From contig NZ_JNXE01000015.1 of assembly GCF_000716605.1 (NCBI RefSeq), positions 124,001-188,000 of the forward strand: 64,000 nucleotides of DNA. The letters are read 5' to 3'. Below, in pieces: positions 57,581 through 64,000 of the stretch (positions within the stretch are counted from its first letter, which is position 1; each line of letters opens with the position of its first letter). This DNA comes from Streptomyces sp. NRRL F-525. GTDB lineage: Bacteria; Actinomycetota; Actinomycetes; Streptomycetales; Streptomycetaceae. The position numbers and the translations under genes were made by a program. The notes beneath the pieces were generated by a model. It did not search any database. It saw nothing but the letters and a program-made list of their open reading frames with translations, and was not told where the DNA came from.

Positions 57581-57605
57581 AGTACCCACTTTGAAGTAAG
57601 GTACT
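57581..57605. promoter_or_regulatory. Shared QorR-type operator in the qorB/hxlR spacer
   Basis: AGTACC (57581-57586) and GGTACT (57600-57605) form a perfect 6-bp inverted repeat with 13-bp spacing. Its centre holds another palindrome, ACTTTGAAGT (57588-57597). It overlaps a possible leaderless -10 (TAAGGT) of the HxlR gene, so the regulator could control both itself and qorB. Confidence 0.6.
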
Positions 57606-57608
57606 GGC

Positions 57609-58007
57609 ATGGCAGTTAGTGCAGAGATGACGGGCGGCCGCGCCGTGGGTGAGGCGATGTGCCCGCACCGGCTGATCATGGAACACGTCACGTCCCGCTG
57701 GGGCGTCCTCGTCCTCATCGAACTCCTCGACCGCCCCTATCGCTTCAGCGAACTTCGCCGCGCGATCGGGGAGGTGCGGCAGGTGAGCGAGAAGATGCTG
57801 GCCCAGACCTTGCAGACGCTGGAGCGGGATGGCCTGGTCCATCGTGACGCGCGGCCGGTGATCCCGCCGAGAGTCGACTATTCCCTGACCGACTTGGGCC
57901 GCGAGGCGGCGGAACAGGTGCGGGGGCTGGCCCTGTGGGCCACGGACCGGATGGGGCAGGTGCTGGAGGCGCGGGAGGTGTACGACACGGCGAAGGGGCG
58001 GGGCTGA
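57609..58007 (+). CDS. HxlR-family transcriptional regulator
   Basis: The 132-residue winged helix protein has the HxlR pattern with an N-terminal Cys (EAMCPHRLIMEHVTSRW), RPYRFSELRRAIGEV, VSEKMLAQTLQTLERDGLV and VDYSLTDLG. QorR-type members sense electrophiles or quinones through this cysteine. No ribosome site is seen before the ATG, consistent with a leaderless transcript. It is divergent from the QorB-like gene and is its likely repressor. Confidence 0.9.
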   Translation: MAVSAEMTGGRAVGEAMCPHRLIMEHVTSRWGVLVLIELLDRPYRFSELRRAIGEVRQVSEKMLAQTLQTLERDGLVHRDARPVIPPRVDYSLTDLGREAAEQVRGLALWATDRMGQVLEAREVYDTAKGRG

Positions 58008-58242
58008 GCTGCACGGGCGCTTCCTGTGAAGGAATGCGATGGGCGCTCGCCGGGCACACACATGTCAGGGCGTCGATTGACATGAGCGGCACGTCCATCC
58101 ATGCGCCCCCTCTCCGCCTCTCACGCCGCCTTGAACCGCCGGGCATGCTGGGGCGGGGCGCTGTGCCCAACCGCGCGCCGGCCTCCCGTGCCGCCCACGG
58201 GACCGCAGGCCGACGTTCGGGTGCCTGACTCGGGGGTTCGCA

Positions 58243-58761
58243 TTGGCCACGGAGAATTCGGATGCGCGAAGGAACGATTCCGCGGAGGGGGCGCAGCGCC
58301 GTCGCCAGGAACAGTTGACTGAGGATTTGCTCCGCCAACTCACGTTTCTCGCCCAGGAGATCCGTCATGCGAACTTGATCCAGCTGCACCGGATCGCCGC
58401 TGCGCAGATGGAGCGGGCGATGGAGGATCCTCTGCTGGCGGAGGTCGTGAGCACCTTGCCCGACCTGTCGGAGCGCCGACGGCGTCAGCTGATCTTCGTC
58501 AACATGCAGTACACGGCGATCGTGCTACAGCACCGTGTGGGAGCCATGGTCTGGGATGAACTGATCGGCCACTTAAGGGTGTTGTGCCGCAGCTCGGCCT
58601 TCGACGGCTACTGGGAGATGACCCGCGAACATCGCAAGAGCCTGCCCCGTGAGTCGTTGGAGGCCCGGGTGGGTGCGGCCGTCGACGTGATCGTTGAGGA
58701 GCTTCGCGATGATCCTGACGAGTGGTGGGTGGTAGGGCAGGCCGGGGAGTCTGGGCCCTGA
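58243..58761 (+). CDS. DUF6082-like protein, TTG start and TTA codon
   Basis: The 172-residue helical protein starts at a TTG with GGGGG upstream. It has LRQLTFLAQEIRHANLIQLH, FVNMQYTAIVLQHRVG, and WEMTREHRKSLP, which I recall from the DUF6082 family of Streptomyces. No catalytic motif is visible. Codon 111 is TTA (58573-58575), so translation may need the developmental tRNA encoded by bldA. Function unknown. Confidence 0.7.
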   Translation: MATENSDARRNDSAEGAQRRRQEQLTEDLLRQLTFLAQEIRHANLIQLHRIAAAQMERAMEDPLLAEVVSTLPDLSERRRRQLIFVNMQYTAIVLQHRVGAMVWDELIGHLRVLCRSSAFDGYWEMTREHRKSLPRESLEARVGAAVDVIVEELRDDPDEWWVVGQAGESGP

Positions 58762-58770
58762 GCGGTAGCC

Positions 58771-58797
58771 TTCACGCCATGGGGTGAAGTGGTTCAC
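58771..58797. promoter_or_regulatory. Alternating TTCAC/GTGAA half-sites
   Basis: TTCAC (58771-58775), GTGAA (58784-58788) and TTCAC (58793-58797) form two overlapping inverted repeats, one of them the perfect GTGAA-GTGG-TTCAC at 58784-58797. It lies about 170 bp before the next gene and just after a TTA-containing gene. It may be an operator or promoter element. Confidence 0.4.
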
Positions 58798-58967
58798 TCT
58801 ACTGGGGTAACTCCGTTTGAAGCATGGTGACTTGGGGAACCCTGCTAGGTTTTGCCGGACGACCTTGCCCCGCCGTCGAAGAGGCTCCTCGCGTGCACAG
58901 CGATATTCCTGCCGTCAGCATCGTCCGCCGTCTCGGTGACTCACCACGCCAGCGAGGAAGCGCCACG

Positions 58968-59150
58968 ATGGAGACCTGCCCCGATTTCTTTGAACTGAGC
59001 GACGGCAACTTCGCGGTGATCGGTACCGACCGTACCGACGAACTCGACGCCCTCCTCCCGGCCGATGCCGCCCGGGCCGACTACGAGCGCATCGTGGTTG
59101 TCACCCGCGACACTCTGCTCCGGGCCAAGCGGGACATCCCCGACGCTTGA
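58968..59150 (+). CDS. Small protein of unknown function (60 aa)
   Basis: The 60-residue acidic protein begins METCPDFFELSDGNFAVIG and contains DELDALLPADAARA. I recall close relatives in many Streptomyces, but know no function. AGGAA lies about 10 bases before the ATG; the longer frame from 58824 has no ribosome site. A strong bidirectional terminator follows 18 bp after the stop. Confidence 0.72.
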   Translation: METCPDFFELSDGNFAVIGTDRTDELDALLPADAARADYERIVVVTRDTLLRAKRDIPDA

Positions 59151-59168
59151 TCAGCAGCACTACAGGGA

Positions 59169-59201
59169 AGGGCCGGGGTGCGAAAACCGCACCCCGGCCC
59201 T
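59169..59201. terminator. Perfect 14-bp bidirectional hairpin
   Basis: AGGGCCGGGGTGCG (59169-59182) pairs exactly with CGCACCCCGGCCCT (59188-59201) around a 5-nt AAAAC loop. It separates the convergent 60-residue gene and korB, which stop 18 bp on either side. Confidence 0.88.
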
Positions 59202-59218
59202 CGGCATGACTGGAACCG

Positions 59219-60298
59219 TCAGCCCACAACCGTCCAGGTGTCCCCGCCCGCCAGCAACGCGGCCAGGTCACCCTTCCCGTTCTGCACGATCGCCGTGTCG
59301 AGCTGGTCGGCCATCTGTGTGTCGTAGACCGGGCGTTCCACCGACCGCAGCACGCCGATCGGCGTGTGGTGCAACGTGTCCGGGTCGGCCAGGCGGGACA
59401 GGGCGAAAGCCGTGGTCGGGGAGGTCGCGTGGGCGTCGTGGACCAGGATCTCGGACTCGTTGTCCGGGGTCACGTCGACCACCTTCAGGTCGCCCGTCGT
59501 CGCGTCCCGGATTACGCCCCGCGCACCCTCCGCTCCGAACCGGATCGGCTGCCCGTGTTCCAGGCGGATCACCGCTTCCTCGGCCTGCTGGCGGTCCTTC
59601 AGGGCGTCGAAGGCGCCGTCGTTGAAGATGTTGCAGTTCTGGTAGATCTCGACCAGGGCCGTGCCGGGGTGGGCGGCCGCCTCGCGGAGGACCTGGGTGA
59701 GGTGTTTGCGGTCCGAGTCGATCGTCCTCGCGACGAAGGACGCCTCCGCGCCGATCGCCAGCGACACCGGGTTGAAGGGGGCGTCCAGGGAGCCCATCGG
59801 CGTCGACTTGGTGATCTTGCCTACCTCGGAGGTCGGCGAGTACTGGCCCTTCGTCAGGCCGTAGATCCGGTTGTTGAAGAGGAGGATCTTCAGGTTGACG
59901 TTGCGGCGCAGGGCGTGGATCAGGTGGTTGCCGCCGATGGAGAGGGCGTCGCCGTCGCCTGTGACCACCCACACGCTCAAGTCCCGCCTGGAGGACGCCA
60001 GGCCCGTCGCGATCGCCGGTGCGCGGCCGTGGATCGAGTGCATGCCGTACGTGTTCATGTAGTACGGGAAGCGGGAGGAGCAGCCGATGCCGGAGACGAA
60101 GACGATGTTCTCCTTGGCCAGGCCCAGTTCCGGCATGAAACCCTGGACCGCCGCGAGGATCGCGTAGTCACCGCAGCCGGGGCACCAGCGCACTTCCTGA
60201 TCGGACTTGAAGTCCTTCATGGACTGCACTGCCTCGGCCTTGGGGACGAGTGAGAGTGCCTCGATCGTGCCCGTGCCTTCCGTGGACGTCTCAGCCAT
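59219..60298 (-). CDS. korB: 2-oxoacid:ferredoxin oxidoreductase beta subunit
   Basis: KorB binds thiamine diphosphate and an iron-sulfur cluster. The 359-residue protein has CysMotif VRWCPGCGDYAIL, a further Cys in VSGIGCSSRF, the ThDP motif GDGDALSIGGNH with NNRIYGLTKGQYSPTS, and the Cys of IYQNCNIFND. With KorA it decarboxylates 2-oxoglutarate (most likely) to succinyl-CoA and reduces ferredoxin; this enzyme serves the citric acid cycle in actinobacteria lacking or supplementing 2-oxoglutarate dehydrogenase. Its start overlaps the korA stop by 8 bp. Confidence 0.93.
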   Translation of the reverse strand: MAETSTEGTGTIEALSLVPKAEAVQSMKDFKSDQEVRWCPGCGDYAILAAVQGFMPELGLAKENIVFVSGIGCSSRFPYYMNTYGMHSIHGRAPAIATGLASSRRDLSVWVVTGDGDALSIGGNHLIHALRRNVNLKILLFNNRIYGLTKGQYSPTSEVGKITKSTPMGSLDAPFNPVSLAIGAEASFVARTIDSDRKHLTQVLREAAAHPGTALVEIYQNCNIFNDGAFDALKDRQQAEEAVIRLEHGQPIRFGAEGARGVIRDATTGDLKVVDVTPDNESEILVHDAHATSPTTAFALSRLADPDTLHHTPIGVLRSVERPVYDTQMADQLDTAIVQNGKGDLAALLAGGDTWTVVG

Positions 60299-62228
60299 CG
60301 ATGGCCTCCTTGAGAGCCGTGGCGAGCTGCTCAGCCTTGAACGGCATGCCGTTCACCTGGTTGTACGAGTGCGCGTCCACCAGGTACTTCGCCCGCACCA
60401 GCGTGGCGAGCTGACCGAGGTTCATCTCGGGGATCACCACCCGGTCGTAGCGCTTCAGGACCGCGCCGAGGTTGCGGGGGAAGGGGTTGAGGTGGCGGAG
60501 GTGGGCCTGCGCGATGGACTCGCCGGCGCCCCGTAGCCGTCGTACCGCCGCCGTGATCGGGCCGTACGTCGAGCCCCAGCCCAGGACCAGCGTCCGCGCG
60601 TCGTGCGGGTCGTCGACCTCCAGATCCGGTACGTCGATGCCGTCGATCTTGGCCTGGCGGGTGCGGACCATGAAGTCGTGGTTGGCGGGGTCGTAGGAGA
60701 TGTTGCCCGTGCCGTCCTGCTTCTCGATGCCGCCGATGCGGTGTTCCAGGCCGGGCGTGCCGGGGATGGCCCACGGGCGGGCCAGGGTCTGCGGGTCGCG
60801 TTTGTACGGCCAGAAGACCTCGCTGCCGTCGTCCAGGGTGTGGTTCGGGCCCTGTGCGAACTGGACGGTCAGGTCCGGGAGTTCGTCGATGTCGGGGATG
60901 CGCCAGGGCTCGCTGCCGTTGGCCAGGTAGCCGTCCGACAACAGGAACACCGGCGTGCGGTAGGTGAGCGCGATACGCGCGGCCTCGATCGCCGCGTCGA
61001 AGCAGTCGGCCGGGGTGCACGGGGCGACGATCGGGACCGGCGCCTCGCCGTTGCGCCCGAACATCGCCTGGAGCAGGTCGGCCTGTTCGGTCTTGGTGGG
61101 CAGGCCCGTGGAGGGGCCGCCGCGCTGGATGTCCAGGACGAGGAGCGGGAGTTCCATGGATACGGCGAGGCCGATGGTCTCCGACTTCAGGGCCACGCCC
61201 GGGCCGCTCGTCGTCGTCACCGCGAGGGAACCGCCGAAGGCCGCCCCCAGCGCCGCGCCGATGCCCGCGATCTCGTCCTCGGCCTGGAAGGTGCGTACGC
61301 CGAAGTTCTTGTGCCGGCTCAGCTCGTGCAGGATGTCCGAGGCCGGGGTGATCGGGTACGAGCCCAGGAAGAGGGGCAGGTCCGCCTGCCGGGACGCGGC
61401 GACCAGGCCGTAGGACAGGGCGAGGTTCCCGGAGATGTTGCGGTAGGTGCCGGTCGGGAACGCCGTCGCCGCCGGGGCGACCTCGTAGGAGACCGCGAAG
61501 TCCTCGGTCGTCTCGCCGAAGTTCCAACCCGCCCTGAACGCCGCGATGTTGGCCGCCGCGATCTCGGGTTTCTTGGCGAACTTCGACTTCAGGAACTTCT
61601 CGGTGCCCTCGGTCGGCCGGTGGTACATCCACGACAGCAGGCCCAGCGCGAACATGTTCTTGCTGCGCTCGGCCTCCTTGCGCGACAGACCCGACTCCTT
61701 CAACGCCTCGACGGTGAGGGTCGTCAGCGGGACGGGGTGCAGGCTGTAGCCGTCCAGCGACCCGTCGTCGAGGGGCGAGGCGGCGTAACCCACCTTCTGC
61801 AATGCCCGTTTGGTGAACTCGTCCGTGTTGACGATGATCTCCGCGCCGCGCGGCACATCGGCGATGTTCGCCTTCAGGGCGGCCGGGTTCATCGCGACCA
61901 GCACGTTGGGCGCGTCGCCCGGGGTCAGGATGTCGTGGTCGGCGAAATGCAGCTGGAACGACGAAACCCCCGGCAGGGTGCCTGCGGGGGCGCGGATCTC
62001 GGCCGGGAAGTTCGGCAGTGTGGAGAGGTCGTTCCCGAAGGACGCCGTCTCCGAGGTGAAGCGGTCGCCGGTGAGCTGCATACCGTCACCCGAGTCACCG
62101 GCGAACCGGATGATCACCCGGTCCAGGCGGTGGACGTCCTTCACCCCCGCCGGTTTGCGTTGTTCCCCTACCAACGTGCTGTCGGCTCCGTCGGCCTGCT
62201 CCGCTGGGCTACTGACCTGGCTGGTCAC
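60291..62228 (-). CDS. korA: 2-oxoacid:ferredoxin oxidoreductase alpha subunit
   Basis: The 645-residue protein fuses the gamma domain (IRFAGDSGDGMQLTGDRFT; LPNFPAEIRAPAGTLPGV) to the alpha domain (YPITPASDILHELSRHK; FQAEDEIAGIGAALGAAFGG; TTSGPGVALKSETIGLA). This gamma-alpha fusion is usual for KorA. GTG start with GAGGAGG nine bases upstream. It is cotranscribed with korB. The 5' spacer to 62546 holds its promoter region. Confidence 0.93.
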   Translation of the reverse strand: MTSQVSSPAEQADGADSTLVGEQRKPAGVKDVHRLDRVIIRFAGDSGDGMQLTGDRFTSETASFGNDLSTLPNFPAEIRAPAGTLPGVSSFQLHFADHDILTPGDAPNVLVAMNPAALKANIADVPRGAEIIVNTDEFTKRALQKVGYAASPLDDGSLDGYSLHPVPLTTLTVEALKESGLSRKEAERSKNMFALGLLSWMYHRPTEGTEKFLKSKFAKKPEIAAANIAAFRAGWNFGETTEDFAVSYEVAPAATAFPTGTYRNISGNLALSYGLVAASRQADLPLFLGSYPITPASDILHELSRHKNFGVRTFQAEDEIAGIGAALGAAFGGSLAVTTTSGPGVALKSETIGLAVSMELPLLVLDIQRGGPSTGLPTKTEQADLLQAMFGRNGEAPVPIVAPCTPADCFDAAIEAARIALTYRTPVFLLSDGYLANGSEPWRIPDIDELPDLTVQFAQGPNHTLDDGSEVFWPYKRDPQTLARPWAIPGTPGLEHRIGGIEKQDGTGNISYDPANHDFMVRTRQAKIDGIDVPDLEVDDPHDARTLVLGWGSTYGPITAAVRRLRGAGESIAQAHLRHLNPFPRNLGAVLKRYDRVVIPEMNLGQLATLVRAKYLVDAHSYNQVNGMPFKAEQLATALKEAIDG

Positions 62229-62546
62229 TGAACTGGACCTCCTCTTCGAGGACGCTGTCCGGGCATGGTCGTCACGCCGACCCTCCCAGGATCAACCCTA
62301 CGTCTGTAAGGGTCGCCTTCCTTCGGCCGTTCGCATCATGGACGCTGTTTTGAGACGGCCCGGCGCCCTGACTTGTCATGATTTCTCGCCCCCCGGCACT
62401 TCCCTTGACGACGCTCCCGTCGCGTTGACTGGTTCTCGGATTGCGCTGTCCGCGTCCCGGGCCCGGCTGACAGCAAACTGACGGCGGCGAACAACCGCCG
62501 GTCGGCGGCCGGACAGCTGACGCGGTGTCAGTTTGGCAGGATTCTG
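62229..62546. other. 318-bp spacer between the regulator gene and korA
   Basis: No gene is visible. It contains the korA promoter region on its left and, on its right, a long inverted repeat CAAACTGAC (62474-62482) / GTCAGTTTG (62527-62535) enclosing a second hairpin CGGCGG/CCGCCG at 62483-62500. The outer repeat lies 12 bp after the regulator stop, so it probably ends that transcript. Confidence 0.55.
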
Positions 62547-63218
62547 TCAGGAGTTGAGGTAGGTGAGGACGGCCAGAACTCGTCGGTGATCCCCGTCACT
62601 CGGCGACAGACCCAGCTTCAGGAAGATGTTGCTGACGTGCTTCTCGACCGCGCCGTCGCTCACCACGAGCTGCCGGGCTATCGCGGAGTTCGTGCGCCCC
62701 TCGGCCATCAGCCCCAGCACCTCGCGCTCCCGCGGGGTGAGTCCGGCGAGCACGTCCTGCTTACGGCTGCGCCCGAGCAGCTGCGCGACCACCTCCGGGT
62801 CGAGCGCCGTACCGCCCGAGGCCACGCGCACGACCGCGTCGACGAACTCGCGCACCTCGGCCACCCGGTCCTTCAGCAGATAGCCGACGCCGTGCGTGGA
62901 ACCGGCCAGCAGTTCGGTGGCGTAGCGCTCCTCCACGTACTGCGACAACACCAGGACGCCGAGGCCGGGATGCGCCTTGCGCAACTCCACGGCCGCCCGC
63001 ACGCCCTCGTCGGTGTGCGTGGGCGGCATCCGTACGTCGGCCACGACCACGTCCGGCAGCGCGCCCTGCTCGGCCAGTTCGGTGATGGTCTTCACCAACG
63101 CGTCCCCGTCGCCCACCCCGGCGACCACGTCGTGCCCGCGGTCGGTCAGCAACCGGGTCAGGCCCTCCCTGAGCAGCACTGAATCCTCGGCGATGACCAC
63201 CTGCACCCTGTCCTCCAC
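62547..63218 (-). CDS. LuxR-family (NarL/DesR-type) response regulator
   Basis: The 223-residue protein has a receiver domain (VVIAEDSVLLREGLTRLL, phospho-acceptor Asp in VVVADVRMPPTHTDEG, Lys in GYLLKDRV) and a LuxR-type DNA-binding domain (LTPREREVLGLMAEGRTN, then QLVVSDGAVEKHVSNIFLKL). The GTG at 63218 is chosen; the GTG at 63206 has GGAGG five bases before and is a strong alternative. Upstream in the same direction is a histidine kinase, but 245 bp with an inverted repeat separate them. The signal is unknown. Confidence 0.92.
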   Translation of the reverse strand: MEDRVQVVIAEDSVLLREGLTRLLTDRGHDVVAGVGDGDALVKTITELAEQGALPDVVVADVRMPPTHTDEGVRAAVELRKAHPGLGVLVLSQYVEERYATELLAGSTHGVGYLLKDRVAEVREFVDAVVRVASGGTALDPEVVAQLLGRSRKQDVLAGLTPREREVLGLMAEGRTNSAIARQLVVSDGAVEKHVSNIFLKLGLSPSDGDHRRVLAVLTYLNS

Positions 63219-63350
63219 GATGTTCGGCCCCCCATTGCCCGCCCTGCCGGCCCACGTCGATTCGCGTCCGTCCACACGACAGGTCCAGCATTCCAGGGTT
63301 CGCGACTCGGTGCGGGCGGGGGGACGGAATCGGGGCCTGGGGGGTGCTGG

Positions 63351-63411
63351 AGGCTGGGGGTAAATCTAACTGCTGTCGGGTGCGTTGAACGGTTAGATCC
63401 GACCCCAGCCT
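63351..63411. promoter_or_regulatory. 61-nt two-part inverted repeat between kinase and regulator
   Basis: AGGCTGGGG (63351-63359) pairs with CCCCAGCCT (63403-63411), and ATCTAAC (63364-63370) pairs with GTTAGAT (63392-63398), around a 20-nt loop, with 3- to 5-nt interruptions between. The nested arrangement could be a leader hairpin, attenuator or operator acting on the regulator gene. Confidence 0.6.
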
Positions 63412-63463
63412 GCGGAGGGTAGTGGGGGTGGGGGAATCCGGCCCGTCCGAACTCCCCGCCCTC

Positions 63464-64000
63464 TCAACCCCGCCAGGGCAGCTCCGCCGTGATCCGGGTG
63501 GGCCCACCGACCGGTGAGTCGACCACCAGGATCCCGTCCACCGCATCGAGCCGCCCGGCAAGACCGGCCAGCCCGGAACCACCGGAGGCATCCGCGCCGC
63601 CCACCCCGTTGTCCACGACCTGCAGCATCAGCCGGTTCTCCACCCGCCACACGTCCACGGCCGCCCAGGTCGCCCTCGCGTGCTTGCTGATGTTCTGCAG
63701 CAGCTCGGAGACGGTGAAGTACGCGATGCCCTCGATGGCGGCCGCCGGCCGCGCCGGCAGATCCACGTCCACCTGCACCGGCACCGTGCACCGCGAGGCC
63801 ACGGAGGACAGGGCCGCGTCCAGCCCCCGGTCGGTCAGCACCGCCGGATGGATCCCGCGCGCCAGATCCCGCAGCTCCTGCAACGCCGTCTTGACCTCGC
63901 CGTGCGCCTCGCCCACCATCCGCGCCGCGGCCTCCGGGTCCTCCGTCAGCTTCTCCTTCGCCAGCCCCAGATCCATGGCCAGGGCCACGAGCCGGGCCTG
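63464..64000 (-). CDS. Sensor histidine kinase, C-terminal part (5' end outside window)
   Basis: The frame is open to the right edge; about 178 residues are visible (starting QARLVALAMDLGLAKEKLTE). They cover the end of a HisKA_3 dimerisation region (ELRDLARGIHPAVLTDRGLD) and the HATPase domain: N box in VSELLQNISKHARAT, G1 VVDNGVGGAD, G2 GSGLAGLAGRLDAVDG. The phospho-accepting His is beyond the window. It is the likely partner of the LuxR-type regulator 245 bp downstream. Confidence 0.9.
   Translation of the reverse strand, partial: QARLVALAMDLGLAKEKLTEDPEAAARMVGEAHGEVKTALQELRDLARGIHPAVLTDRGLDAALSSVASRCTVPVQVDVDLPARPAAAIEGIAYFTVSELLQNISKHARATWAAVDVWRVENRLMLQVVDNGVGGADASGGSGLAGLAGRLDAVDGILVVDSPVGGPTRITAELPWRG

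Overview
The window is high-GC actinobacterial chromosome. GTG starts, 4-bp start/stop overlaps, leaderless-type promoters, two TTA-codon ORFs and recognisable protein families all point to Streptomyces. From memory the gene order resembles the S. coelicolor SCO4555-SCO4597 stretch, which I could not check. Nearly everything is core-chromosome material. I see no insertion sequence, prophage, CRISPR array, tRNA or rRNA.

Bases 1-23000 are a respiratory block. After the tail of a glycosyltransferase and an acyltransferase come menG (last methylation of menaquinone), a PASTA-domain protein, a GNAT acetyltransferase, a geranylgeranyl-reductase-family flavoprotein (probably saturating the menaquinone side chain), peptide deformylase and an NlpC/P60 hydrolase. 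The complete 14-gene complex I operon nuoA-N (7021-22980) follows. It is preceded by a near-perfect Rex (NADH/NAD+ sensor) operator and closed by a strong hairpin. A polyprenyl diphosphate synthase at 47 kb and the korAB 2-oxoacid:ferredoxin oxidoreductase at 59-62 kb fit the same theme of quinone supply and electron input.

Bases 23000-33700 are mixed: a secreted protein, RecQ, an orphan M56 membrane peptidase with an overlapping small ORF carrying a TTA codon, fumarylacetoacetase, an ATP-grasp ligase followed by a flavoprotein, a nucleotidyltransferase/FGE-like pair and an unknown protein. Bases 33700-41530 form a divergent galactan-utilisation locus: GH42 and GH53 enzymes on one strand, and a lipoprotein/two-permease importer plus LacI regulator on the other. 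No ATPase is encoded there.

Bases 41530-53500 hold a HAD phosphatase, a Streptomyces palindromic repeat, a lytic transglycosylase under a c-di-AMP (ydaO/yuaA) riboswitch, a peptide transporter/CocE hydrolase pair, the polyprenyl synthase, a lipoprotein, a LolA-like protein with an ABC exporter, a flavodoxin-fold reductase, and a protein with a degenerate P-loop. Bases 53500-64000 hold a TPR-like protein, a VOC protein, RarD, a QorB-like reductase with its HxlR regulator and shared operator, two small unknown genes (one with a TTA codon), korAB, and a two-component pair whose kinase runs off the right edge.

I did not find a clearly new multi-gene system. The best leads are regulatory (Rex site, riboswitch, QorR-type operator, a 61-nt inverted repeat between kinase and regulator) and a few odd genes (FGE-like protein lacking one copper cysteine, lysine-less P-loop protein, TTA-containing small ORF on the M56 peptidase, ATP-grasp/flavoprotein pair).
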